Positions 34,342 through 42,092 of a stretch of 64,000 nt of DNA are shown here, in pieces; positions within the stretch are counted from its first letter, which is position 1, and every line of letters begins with the position of its first letter. Origin of the DNA: DASSQJ01 sp963726295. GTDB lineage: Bacteria > Actinomycetota > Actinomycetes > Actinomycetales > Dermatophilaceae. Both the position numbers and the translations under genes were made by a program. The DNA lies in contig CAVSBW010000007.1 of assembly GCA_963726295.1 (NCBI GenBank), forward strand, positions 62,001 through 126,000, given 5' to 3'. The notes below the pieces were generated by a model that worked only from the letters and a program-made list of their open reading frames with translations, did no database searches and had not been told where the DNA came from.

Positions 34342-35286
34342 TCAGCCTGTGCGGTCTGGCTCGACGACGGTGCCGAAGCCTCCGTCGACGGCGTCGGTGA
34401 TGTGGGCCAGCGAGGTGATGACGCCGCGGCGGCCGCCCGCGGCGACGAAGCGGGTGAGCGCCTCGACCTTGGGACCCATCGAGCCCGACCCGAACTCGCC
34501 GGCGTCGGCGAGTCGGCGGAGCTCGCCGAGGGTGACCCGGCCGAGGTCGCGCTGGTGGTCGGTGCCGAACCCGACGCTGGCGTGGTCGACGTCGGTGGCG
34601 ATGACGAGGACGTCCGCGTCGAGGGCGCTGCCGAGCAGAGCCGCGGTGAGGTCCTTGTCGATGACGGCTTCCACGCCGCGGATCCGGCCGTCCCCCTCCC
34701 TCACCACCGGGATGCCGCCGCCGCCCGCCGCCACCACGACGTGGCCGGCGTCGAGCAGGGTCCGGGCGGCCTCGACATCGAGGACCTCGACCGGCTCGGG
34801 GGAGGCGACGACCCGGCGCCAGCCCTTCTCCCCGCGGTCCTCCCACAGCTGGCCGTGGTCGATCATCCGCTGGGCCGCCTCCCGGTCGACGTAGCGGCCG
34901 ACCGGCTTGGTGGGGTGGGTGAACCCGGGGTCGCTCCGGTCGACGAGGGTCCGGGTGACGAGTGCGGCGACGGGCCGCTCGGCGTCGAGGGCGGCGAGCG
35001 CGGCGTCGAGGGCGTCGAGGATGGTCATGCCGAGAGTCCCCTGCGTCTGGGCGCCGCACCAGTCGAGCGGGACGGGCGGCACGACGTGCGCCGCGAGCTC
35101 GTTCTTGACGAGCAGGTTGCCCACCTGCGGACCGTTGCCGTGGGTGATGACGAGCTCGTGCCCGGCGGCAACGACGCGCGCGGCGTGCTCCATCGCACCT
35201 GTGATCGCGTCGATCTGCGCCCCGGGTGTGGCGCTGCCGTCCGGTCCGGTCATGGCGTTTCCGCCGAGGGCCAGCAGGACCCGCAT
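34342..35286 (-). CDS. Carbamate kinase
   Basis: 314 residues from the ATG at 35286, preceded by GCGAGGTGAGC. Amino-acid-kinase fold: MRVLLALGGNAM at the start, VITHGNGPQVGNLLVKNELA (carbamoyl-phosphate site, typical HGNGPQVG), VVAAGGGGIPVVREGD, VEAVIDKDLTAALLGSALDA (KDxA motif of carbamate kinases), and GSMGPKVEALTRFV (SMGPKVEA, diagnostic). It makes ATP from carbamoyl phosphate and ADP. No arginine deiminase genes are near, so the carbamoyl phosphate must come from elsewhere, most simply from the carbamoyltransferase module at 56834-60557. First gene of the pair with the ring-opening amidohydrolase. Confidence 0.94.
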   Translation of the reverse strand: MRVLLALGGNAMTGPDGSATPGAQIDAITGAMEHAARVVAAGHELVITHGNGPQVGNLLVKNELAAHVVPPVPLDWCGAQTQGTLGMTILDALDAALAALDAERPVAALVTRTLVDRSDPGFTHPTKPVGRYVDREAAQRMIDHGQLWEDRGEKGWRRVVASPEPVEVLDVEAARTLLDAGHVVVAAGGGGIPVVREGDGRIRGVEAVIDKDLTAALLGSALDADVLVIATDVDHASVGFGTDHQRDLGRVTLGELRRLADAGEFGSGSMGPKVEALTRFVAAGGRRGVITSLAHITDAVDGGFGTVVEPDRTG

Positions 35287-35355
35287 GCTCACCTCGCTCC
35301 GCGTCGCCGGGCGGCCGCCCGGGTCTTCGACCCTAGGGAGCGCCGGTCGCGCGGG

Positions 35356-35373
35356 GCGTCGTCAGGTTCTGCC
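35356..35373. promoter_or_regulatory. Motif shared with the hydantoinase promoter region (copy 1)
   Basis: GCGTCGTCAGGTTCTGCC matches 15 of 18 bases of 44226-44243. It lies in the 256-bp divergent region between the carbamate kinase and the ABC importer, ~70 bp before the kinase ATG. The PucR protein encoded at 55396-56799 is the obvious candidate to bind it. A role as operator is an inference. Confidence 0.4.
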
Positions 35374-35542
35374 CAAGGAGGCCGCGCAGTTCGGCGTCGC
35401 CGTGCCACGCCGGGCCACGCTGTGCCACGTGGGGACGGGCGCACCTCGCGACCCGCCAGCCCTCGGCGCGACCTGTGTGGCTGTCCTAGGCTAGCGTCGC
35501 CCGGGAGCGATTCCTCGTGGAGTCACGACGCAGGAGATCTGG

Positions 35543-36442
35543 ATGACGGACGGCGACGCACCGCAGGTGTCCGGGAGCGGTCACGACCTGATCACCGCCC
35601 CCCGCCCGGCCGGGTCGTCGTCGGACTCGAGCTCCTCCAGCGAGGTCAACCCCTGGGTCGTGCGGGGAGCCGTGCTCCTCGGGACCCTTGCCATCTGGTG
35701 GGTCATCACGGCCCTCGGGCTCGTCAAGCCCCTCTACCTGCCCTCGCCCGGTTCGGTGTGGGACGCGTTCGTCACGGCGAACACCGACCACCCGATCGCG
35801 CCCGGCGTCGACCGCATCGTGCGAGGCGAGCAGAACTACTACCTCTGGGAGCACCTGCTCGCGAGCCTCCAGCGGATCGCCGCGGGTGTCGGGATCGCCA
35901 TCGTCGTAGGCATCCTGCTCGGGCTGCTCATGGCGACGCTGAAGTGGGTCGGCATCGTCATCGAGCCCTACCTCAACTTCCTTCGCGCGCTGCCTCCACT
36001 CGGCTACATCGGCCTACTCATCGTGTGGTTCGGCATCGGCGACACCTCGAAGGTCTGGCTGCTGTTCCTCGCCGCCATGCCGCCGATCGCGATGGCGACG
36101 ATCGGCGGCGTCCGGGGTGTACAGGCGGACATGGTCAACGCCGCCCTCAGCCTCGGCGCGAGTCGGCGGCAGACCCTCACGGTCGTCATGCTCCCGGCGA
36201 CGCTACCCCAGGTGATCACCGGCATCCGGGTGGCCACGGGCTTCGCGTGGACCACCGTGGTGGCGGCCGAGCTGAACAACGGCATTCCCGGCATCGGCGG
36301 ACTCGCCTACGCGTCGGGCACCGAGCTGAACACGCCGCTCACCATCGCCTGCATCATCGTCATCGGCATTGCCGCGGTGGCCCTCGACTCCGGCATCAAG
36401 CTGCTAGAGAACGTGCTCGTGCCCTGGCACGGCAAGGTCTGA
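35543..36442 (+). CDS. ABC importer permease (SsuC/TauC/NitT type)
   Basis: 299 residues, ATG at 35543 with GCAGGAGATCTGG upstream. A ~40-residue Ser-rich cytoplasmic head precedes six TM helices. The BPD_transp_1 signature is seen as VRGVQADMVNAALSLGASRR followed by QTLTVVMLPATLPQVITGIR, the EAA loop that docks to the ATPase. LYLPSPGSVWDAF and ALPPLGYIGLLIVWFGIGDT match the sulfonate/nitrate/taurine and pyrimidine-type subfamily. First gene of a permease-binding protein-ATPase operon. The context (nucleobase ring opening) suggests a cyclic ureide or nucleobase as substrate. Confidence 0.92.
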   Translation: MTDGDAPQVSGSGHDLITAPRPAGSSSDSSSSSEVNPWVVRGAVLLGTLAIWWVITALGLVKPLYLPSPGSVWDAFVTANTDHPIAPGVDRIVRGEQNYYLWEHLLASLQRIAAGVGIAIVVGILLGLLMATLKWVGIVIEPYLNFLRALPPLGYIGLLIVWFGIGDTSKVWLLFLAAMPPIAMATIGGVRGVQADMVNAALSLGASRRQTLTVVMLPATLPQVITGIRVATGFAWTTVVAAELNNGIPGIGGLAYASGTELNTPLTIACIIVIGIAAVALDSGIKLLENVLVPWHGKV

Positions 36443-36468
36443 AACCCTACGACCGAGAGAGAACGACC

Positions 36469-37554
36469 ATGACGCGACGCACCACCACCACGCTCGCGAC
36501 CGGCGCCGCGGCGGCGGTCGCCCTGCTGGCCCTCAGCGGCTGTGTCGAGTCGGGCCGTCCGGCCGACGACACGGTCCAGACGACGGGCGCCTCCGCGGCG
36601 GCGGCCTGCCCGTGGGAGGCGGACGACTCGATCACCACCACGGCGCGGATCGCCTTCCAGAAGATCCCCAACGGCGACCTCGTCGTCAAGGACCTCGGCA
36701 TCCTCGAGGCCTGCATGCCGAACGCCACCATCGAGTGGTCGAACTTCGCCTCCGGCGGTGACGTCGTGCAGGCCTACGGGGCCAGCAGTGTCGACATCGG
36801 CCTGATGGGCTCCTCGCCGGCCACCAAGGCGCTGTCGGCGCCGCTGAACATCCCGCTCGAGGTCGTGTGGATCCACGACGTCATCGGCACCGCCGAGTCG
36901 CTCGTGGTGCGCGACCCGTCGATCACCGACCTCGAGGGGCTCAAGGGCAAGACGATCGCGGTGCCGTTCGGCTCCACCGCGCACTACTCCCTCCTCCAGG
37001 CCCTCCAGGACGCCGGCCTGGACTCGGCGAGCGACGTCAAGCTGATCAACCTCGAGCCCGAGAAGATGCCCGCGGCGTGGCAGGGCGAGCAGATCGACGC
37101 CGCGTGGGTCTGGGACCCGGTGCTCACGGAGCTCAAGCAGAGCGGCACGGTGGTGCTGAGCAGCGCGGACACCGCGAAGGCCGGCAAGCCGACCTACGAC
37201 CTCGGCACCGCGTCGACCGCATTCATCGCGGCAAACCCGGAGTTCATGGCCCAGTGGGCCAAGGCCCAGGACTACGCCGTCGCGATGATCACCGACGACC
37301 CCGCGAAGGCGTCCGAGAGCATCGCGGCCCAGCTCGGCGTGCCGCCGGCCGACGCCCAGAAGCTGTTCGAGGGCTACGAGTACCTGCCCGCGGCCACCCA
37401 GGCCGACGCCGACCACCTCGGCGGGAAGATGGGCGATGACCTCACGACCACCGCCAAGTTCCTCCTGACCCAGGGCGGCATCGACGCGGTCGCCGACGCC
37501 CAGGTCTACGCCGACGGCGTGGACGCGACCCCCGCCGAGGACGCCTCGAAGTGA
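36469..37554 (+). CDS. ABC importer substrate-binding lipoprotein (NMT1/TauA-like)
   Basis: 361 residues. Signal peptide with lipobox: VALLALSGC places the lipidated Cys at ~25, so the protein is anchored outside the membrane. The mature part is a type II periplasmic-binding fold of the SsuA/TauA/ThiY kind: ITTTARIAFQKIPNGDLVVK, IEWSNFASGGDVVQAYGASS, VDIGLMGSSPATKALSAPLN (ligand-binding GSSP), and LKGKTIAVPFGSTAHYSLLQ. AWVWDPVLTELK is the usual hinge region. Ligand unknown; family members bind sulfonates, taurine, nitrate or hydroxymethylpyrimidine. Confidence 0.92.
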   Translation: MTRRTTTTLATGAAAAVALLALSGCVESGRPADDTVQTTGASAAAACPWEADDSITTTARIAFQKIPNGDLVVKDLGILEACMPNATIEWSNFASGGDVVQAYGASSVDIGLMGSSPATKALSAPLNIPLEVVWIHDVIGTAESLVVRDPSITDLEGLKGKTIAVPFGSTAHYSLLQALQDAGLDSASDVKLINLEPEKMPAAWQGEQIDAAWVWDPVLTELKQSGTVVLSSADTAKAGKPTYDLGTASTAFIAANPEFMAQWAKAQDYAVAMITDDPAKASESIAAQLGVPPADAQKLFEGYEYLPAATQADADHLGGKMGDDLTTTAKFLLTQGGIDAVADAQVYADGVDATPAEDASK

Positions 37555-38345
37555 CGCACGACAGAGAGGTCCGCATCGCCGACCTCGCCCACACGTTCGA
37601 CGTGGGGGGCGGGGACGGCGTGCGGGCCCTCGACCGGATCGACATCACCATCGAGCCGGGACAGTTCGTCTGCCTCGCCGGCCCCTCGGGCTGCGGCAAG
37701 ACCACCCTCCTCCGGCTCATCGCCGGGTTCATGCGGCCGACGGAGGGCGAGGTCGTGGTGGGGGGCGAGGTGGTGAAGCGACCCTCCGCCCAACGCGGTG
37801 TGGTCTTCCAGCAGCCGACGCTCTACCCCTGGATGACGGTGCGGCAGAACGTCGAGCTCGGCCCGAAGCTGCGTGGGGTCAGGGCCGAGGAGCGCCGGCA
37901 GCAGGCCGACCGCTTCCTCGAGATGGTGGGCCTCACCGACTTCGCCGACCGCCGGCCGTACGAGCTCTCCGGTGGGATGCAGCAGCGGTGCCAGATCGCC
38001 CGGGTGCTCACCAACGACCCCGGCATCGTGCTCATGGACGAACCCTTCGGGGCCCTCGACGCCCTCACCCGGGAGCGACTGCAGGACGAGCTGCTCGAGA
38101 TCTGGCGCGCCACGCGCAGCACCATCTTCTTCATCACCCACAGCGTCGACGAGGCGGTGTTCCTCGGCAGCCGGGTGATGGTGATGAGCCCGCGACCGGG
38201 CCGGATCGTCCTCGACGAGTCCGCGGTGTTCTCGACACCGGGCAAGGCACTCAGCGCCGAGGAGCTGCGAGCCCTCCCCGCCTACTCCGAGCTCGTCGAC
38301 AGGGTGCGGCACGCCATCCATGCCGACACCGCACCTGCCGCCTGA
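37551..38345 (+). CDS. ABC importer ATP-binding protein (SsuB/TauB type)
   Basis: 264 residues from a GTG overlapping the binding-protein stop (GTGA). Complete nucleotide-binding domain: Walker A AGPSGCGKTTLLRLIAG, Q-loop VVFQQPTLYPWMTVRQNVEL, signature YELSGGMQQRCQIARVLTND, Walker B IVLMDEPFGALDALTRERLQ and H-loop FITHSVDEAVFLGSRVMVMS. This is the classic nitrate/sulfonate/taurine importer ATPase. It energises the permease of the same operon. Convergent with the CoA-transferase gene, only 34 bp apart. Confidence 0.95.
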   Translation: MTHDREVRIADLAHTFDVGGGDGVRALDRIDITIEPGQFVCLAGPSGCGKTTLLRLIAGFMRPTEGEVVVGGEVVKRPSAQRGVVFQQPTLYPWMTVRQNVELGPKLRGVRAEERRQQADRFLEMVGLTDFADRRPYELSGGMQQRCQIARVLTNDPGIVLMDEPFGALDALTRERLQDELLEIWRATRSTIFFITHSVDEAVFLGSRVMVMSPRPGRIVLDESAVFSTPGKALSAEELRALPAYSELVDRVRHAIHADTAPAA

Positions 38346-38379
38346 CTGCGCCCCATCCCTCGCCGCAGGCGGCTGCGGC

Positions 38380-39582
38380 TCACCCAGGGTCGGGGGCGAC
38401 CTGCTCGCCGGGCTCGTCGAGCTCGTCGAGCCAGGCCAGCACACTCGCGGTGTGCTCGCCGAGGAGCGGCGGAGGTGCGTGGGTCTCGCGGCCACCGGCG
38501 AAGGCGTTGTCGTCCAGCCGGATCGGTGGCCCCGGGATCTCCACCGACCCGAGCAGCGGGTGCTCGACGTCGACGACGAGGCCCTGGCTGCGGGTCTGTT
38601 CCCACTCGTAGACCCGGTCGAGGGTCCGCACCTCCCCGGCCGGCACTCCGAGCTCGGCCAGCCGTGGGAGCAGCTCGGCCAGCGGGATGTCGGCGAACGC
38701 CGCGTCGACGGCGGCGACGACGGCCTCGCGGTTCCCGACCCGCTCCCGGTTCGTCGCGAACCCCGGGGCCTCGGCGTCGATGGCGAAGGCGCCCGCCAGC
38801 CGGCGCCACAGCCCCTCACTGCCGCAGGCGAGCTGGATCATGCCGTCGGCGCAGGTGAACAGTCCGTAGGGGCAGATCGACGGATGGTGGTTGCCCGCGG
38901 CGTGGCCGACCTCGCCGGCCACCGTGTACCGGGTGCCCTGGAAGGCGTGGACGCCGACGATGGAGGCGAGCAGCGAGGTGCGCACCACCCGCCCGCGCCC
39001 CGTCCGGGCCCGCTCGTGGAGTGCGGCCACCACCCCGTAGGCGCCGTACATCCCGGCCAGCAGGTCCCCGATCGGTACCCCGACCCGTTGGGGGTGGTCG
39101 GGGTCGGCGCCGGTGAGCGACATCAGGCCGGCCTCGCCCTGGGCGATCTGGTCGTAGCCCGCGCGCCCGCCCTCGGGACCGTCGTGGCCGAAGCCGCTGA
39201 TCGAGAGCACCACGAGCCGGGGGTTGAGCTCGTGCAGCCGCTCGACGGGGAAGCCGAGCCGGTCGAGCACTCCCGGTCGGAAGTTCTCGAGCAGGACGTC
39301 GGCGCGGGTGACGAGCCGGGCGAGGGTCTCCCGGCCGTGGTCGCTCTTGAGGTCGAGCGCCACCGACTCCTTGTTGCGGTTGCAGGAGAGGAAGTACGTG
39401 GAGACCGGATCGTCGTCCGGCCCGACGAAGGGCGGTCCCCATCCACGCGACTCGTCGCCGCCGTCGGGGCTCTCGACCTTGATCACGCGCGCCCCGAGGT
39501 CCCCGAGCATCATCGCGCAGTGGGGTCCGGCGAGGGCACGCGTGAGGTCGATGACGACGACGTCGTCGAGCGGTCCGGTCAC
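38380..39582 (-). CDS. CaiB/BaiF family (class III) CoA-transferase
   Basis: 400 residues from a GTG at 39582 with GAGGACGCCCC upstream. Family III features: VVVIDLTRALAGPHCAMMLG then DLGARVIKVESPDGGDESRG (N-terminal Rossmann, CoA binding), NRNKESVALDLKSDHGRETL, and ADVLLENFRPGVLDRLGFPV. The catalytic Asp is in the segment RVGVPIGDLLAGMYGAYGVV. The C-terminal GSVEIPGPPIRLDD is typical. It moves CoA between acids such as oxalate/formate or succinate/dicarboxylates. In this operon it may activate the carboxylic acid left after carbamoyl removal. Last gene of the hydantoinase operon. Confidence 0.9.
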   Translation of the reverse strand: MTGPLDDVVVIDLTRALAGPHCAMMLGDLGARVIKVESPDGGDESRGWGPPFVGPDDDPVSTYFLSCNRNKESVALDLKSDHGRETLARLVTRADVLLENFRPGVLDRLGFPVERLHELNPRLVVLSISGFGHDGPEGGRAGYDQIAQGEAGLMSLTGADPDHPQRVGVPIGDLLAGMYGAYGVVAALHERARTGRGRVVRTSLLASIVGVHAFQGTRYTVAGEVGHAAGNHHPSICPYGLFTCADGMIQLACGSEGLWRRLAGAFAIDAEAPGFATNRERVGNREAVVAAVDAAFADIPLAELLPRLAELGVPAGEVRTLDRVYEWEQTRSQGLVVDVEHPLLGSVEIPGPPIRLDDNAFAGGRETHAPPPLLGEHTASVLAWLDELDEPGEQVAPDPG

Positions 39583-39622
39583 GGGGCGTCCTCGGGGTCG
39601 GGGATTCGGTCTCTGGTGCGGG

Positions 39623-40099
39623 TCAGTACTCGCGGCGGCCGGCGTGGGCGCTCCACGCGTCGAACGGCGCCCGGGCCGTGTCGATCGCCACCTGACCGAG
39701 TCGCAGCGGCCAGTCGGCCCCCGGGTCGGTGGGGCCGAGCAGCACGTGGAACCGGGCGTCGTCGAAGCCCGCCCGCTCGGCGTCGTGGCGGTCGGCCGCC
39801 CACACGACACCGTCGACGCGCGACCAGAGTGCGGCCGCGAGGCACAGCGGGCAGGGCTCGCAGGAGGCGTAGAGCATGCAGCCGGCCAGGCTGAAGTCGC
39901 CCACGGCCCGGCAGGCGCGGCGGATGGCGACGACCTCGGCGTGCGCGGTGGGGTCGAGCTCGTCGGTGACGCGGTTCGTCCCCCTGCCGACCACCTCCTC
40001 CCCCCTGACGACGATCGCTCCGAAGGGTCCACCGTCGTCCGCGACGTTCGCGGTGGCCAGGTCGACGGCCTCGCGCAGCCAGGTCGTGTCGTCGCTCAT
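39623..40099 (-). CDS. Nucleoside/nucleobase deaminase (CDA superfamily)
   Basis: 158 residues from the ATG at 40099, with GAGGAGAGTGCG as ribosome binding site. Zinc site motifs of the cytidine/guanine deaminase fold: DPTAHAEVVAIRRACRAVGD (HAE) and YASCEPCPLCLAAALWSRVD (PCxxC). GGPFGAIVVRGEEVVGRGTN at the N-terminus and the C-terminal FHVLLGPTDPGADWP are like guanine deaminase (GuaD) or tRNA/nucleoside deaminases. In this operon it would deaminate a free nucleobase (guanine, cytosine or a related ring) before ring hydroxylation or opening. The next gene upstream ends 10 bp before. Confidence 0.92.
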   Translation of the reverse strand: MSDDTTWLREAVDLATANVADDGGPFGAIVVRGEEVVGRGTNRVTDELDPTAHAEVVAIRRACRAVGDFSLAGCMLYASCEPCPLCLAAALWSRVDGVVWAADRHDAERAGFDDARFHVLLGPTDPGADWPLRLGQVAIDTARAPFDAWSAHAGRREY

Positions 40100-40109
40100 C
40101 GCACTCTCC

Positions 40110-42092
40110 TCAACGCCAGTCGACGTCTGCTGACGTCGGACCACCGGACAGCCTCGCGTATCCGGGGCCACGGTGGAAGAAGGGCTCGTCGCCGCGATCA
40201 GCGAGTCGCTGGGCGCGCAGTGCGTCGGAGGCGGCCTCGTCGACGCGAGGGTCGTCCTTCGTGCCAGTGGCGAGGACCCCGTAGTCGTCGCGGGCCCCCT
40301 CGAACGACACCTTGCCCCAGCGCAGGTCCTGCTCGACCTCGGGGTAGGGGCGCTCCAGCGGGTCGCCCCACCCGCCGCCCCCGGTGGTGCGGATGCGGAT
40401 GACCTGGCCCGCCCGCACCGGCTCGGCGTCCGCGAGGGCGTCGACGACCCGCTCGTCCGGGCCGCCGAGGTCGACGGTCACCTCGAACGGCCGCCCGGCG
40501 CGGCCGCCCTTGACTCCCCAGCAGGCGAGGATCGACCGGTCGGCGATCGACATGAAGTGGGCGTCCTCGAGCATCCGGATGTGCTTCTCGTAGCCCAGCC
40601 CTCCGCGGTACCTCCCCGCGCCACCGGAGTCGACCGCGAGGCCCAGCCTCTCGACGCGGAACGGGAACCGCGACTCGGTGAACTCCGTGGGGAGGTTCCG
40701 GCTGTCCGGGACGACGTGGATCGTGTCCTCGCCGTCGGCGTAGTAGCGCCCGCCGGAGCCGCCGCCGAGCACCTCGCGCATGAGGTAGTCGTTGCCGTCC
40801 CGGTCCTTGCCGTACACACCGGTGTACCGGATGGTCTCCTGGTCGGCGGGCATCCGGCCGTCCACCGCCTTGGCCAGCGCGCCGGCGAGCACGCCGAGCA
40901 GCCGGAGGATGACGAAGGTCCGCGCGTTGGTCGGTGCCGGGTAGACCGGGGTGAGCAGGGTGCCCTTCTCGGGGAAGCGCATCTCGATGAGCGGCACGAC
41001 GCCCTCGTTGACGTCGAGCTCGGCCATCCGCTCCGGGGAGTCGGCGAGGTTGCGCAGGATGGGGGCCAGCCACTTGGCGAGGAAGTTGCCGCCGGCGTAG
41101 TCGCCGCAGTGGTTGATCGGCCCCTTGGCCTGCGGGCCGGTGCCGGTGAAGTCGATGACGAGGCGAGGGCCGCCGTCGCCGGGGCCCGGTCCTCCCGTGC
41201 TCGTCTTGGTCAGGGTGATCCGCTGGGCGTGCAGCCGGGGCTCGTCGACGCCGTCGTGCTCGGCGTAGTCCTCCCAGACGTACTGCCCGTCCGGGATGCG
41301 GTCGAGCACCTCGCGCCGGTACGTCTCGGTGGTGGCGTCGAGGATGGCGTCGAAGGCGGCCTCCACCGTGTCGCGGCCGTACCGCGCGAAGAGCTCGGCG
41401 AGCCGGCGCGCTCCCATGAGGCAGGCTGAGCACTCGGCGTCCAGGTCGGCCGCAAGGCTGTCCGGCATCCGGCTGTTGCGCGTCATGATCCGCAGCGCCG
41501 CCTTGTTCGGGACTCCCCTGTCCCACAACTTGATCGGCGGCACCGAGAGGCCCTCCTCGAACACCGTGCGGGCTTTGCTGGGCATCGACCCGGGCACGGC
41601 GCCACCGATGTCGTCGTGGTGCCCGAACGCCTGGACGAAGGCGACCACATCGCCGTCGTGGAACACGGGCACGGTCACGCAGAGGTCCGGGAGGTGGCCG
41701 ATACCGCCCTCCGACTCGTACACGTCGTTGTGGAAGAACACGTCGCCCTCGGCCATCTCGGCGAGCGGGAAGTCCCGCGCCACGGGGTGCACCAGCGCCG
41801 AGTACGAGCGGCCGGTGAGCTTGCGCAGCCGGCGGTCGTGGATGCCGGCGCGGAAGTCGTGCGCATCGCGGATCATCGGGCTGCGCGAGGTGCGCGCGAT
41901 GGCGGTCTCGACCTCCATCTCGACGCTGGCGAGTGTCCCCTGGACGATCTCGACGAGCACGGGGTCGACCGACGTGCCCTCGGGCGTCAGCCGGCCGCCC
42001 TGTTCGTAGGGCGTGGGCAGACCGGCGGGGTTGACCGGTGGCGTCGCGAGGTAGGTCCCGAGGTCGGGTGGGCCGGCCGGCGAGGTGGTCAT
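40110..42092 (-). CDS. Hydantoinase/oxoprolinase family protein, B subunit
   Basis: 660 residues from the ATG at 42092, overlapping the A-subunit stop (ATGA). HyuB family features: VDPVLVEIVQGTLASVEMEV (start of the domain), ARTSRSPMIRDAHDFRAGIH, FHNDVYESEGGIGHLPDLCV, AFGHHDDIGGAVPGSMPSKA (HxDxGG motif), VIDFTGTGPQAKGPINHC, and GRYRGGLGYEKHIRMLEDAH. Together with HyuA it opens a five-membered cyclic amide (hydantoin, N-methylhydantoin, oxoproline) at the cost of ATP. The substrate here is unknown; a cyclic ureide from purine or pyrimidine breakdown fits the neighbours. Confidence 0.93.
   Translation of the reverse strand: MTTSPAGPPDLGTYLATPPVNPAGLPTPYEQGGRLTPEGTSVDPVLVEIVQGTLASVEMEVETAIARTSRSPMIRDAHDFRAGIHDRRLRKLTGRSYSALVHPVARDFPLAEMAEGDVFFHNDVYESEGGIGHLPDLCVTVPVFHDGDVVAFVQAFGHHDDIGGAVPGSMPSKARTVFEEGLSVPPIKLWDRGVPNKAALRIMTRNSRMPDSLAADLDAECSACLMGARRLAELFARYGRDTVEAAFDAILDATTETYRREVLDRIPDGQYVWEDYAEHDGVDEPRLHAQRITLTKTSTGGPGPGDGGPRLVIDFTGTGPQAKGPINHCGDYAGGNFLAKWLAPILRNLADSPERMAELDVNEGVVPLIEMRFPEKGTLLTPVYPAPTNARTFVILRLLGVLAGALAKAVDGRMPADQETIRYTGVYGKDRDGNDYLMREVLGGGSGGRYYADGEDTIHVVPDSRNLPTEFTESRFPFRVERLGLAVDSGGAGRYRGGLGYEKHIRMLEDAHFMSIADRSILACWGVKGGRAGRPFEVTVDLGGPDERVVDALADAEPVRAGQVIRIRTTGGGGWGDPLERPYPEVEQDLRWGKVSFEGARDDYGVLATGTKDDPRVDEAASDALRAQRLADRGDEPFFHRGPGYARLSGGPTSADVDWR

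Noticed and set aside
33844..36468. Plus-strand extension upstream of the ABC binding protein (frame open from 33844).
   Set aside because: It crosses the amidohydrolase, kinase and permease genes antisense or out of frame. The lipoprotein signal peptide fixes the start at 36469.
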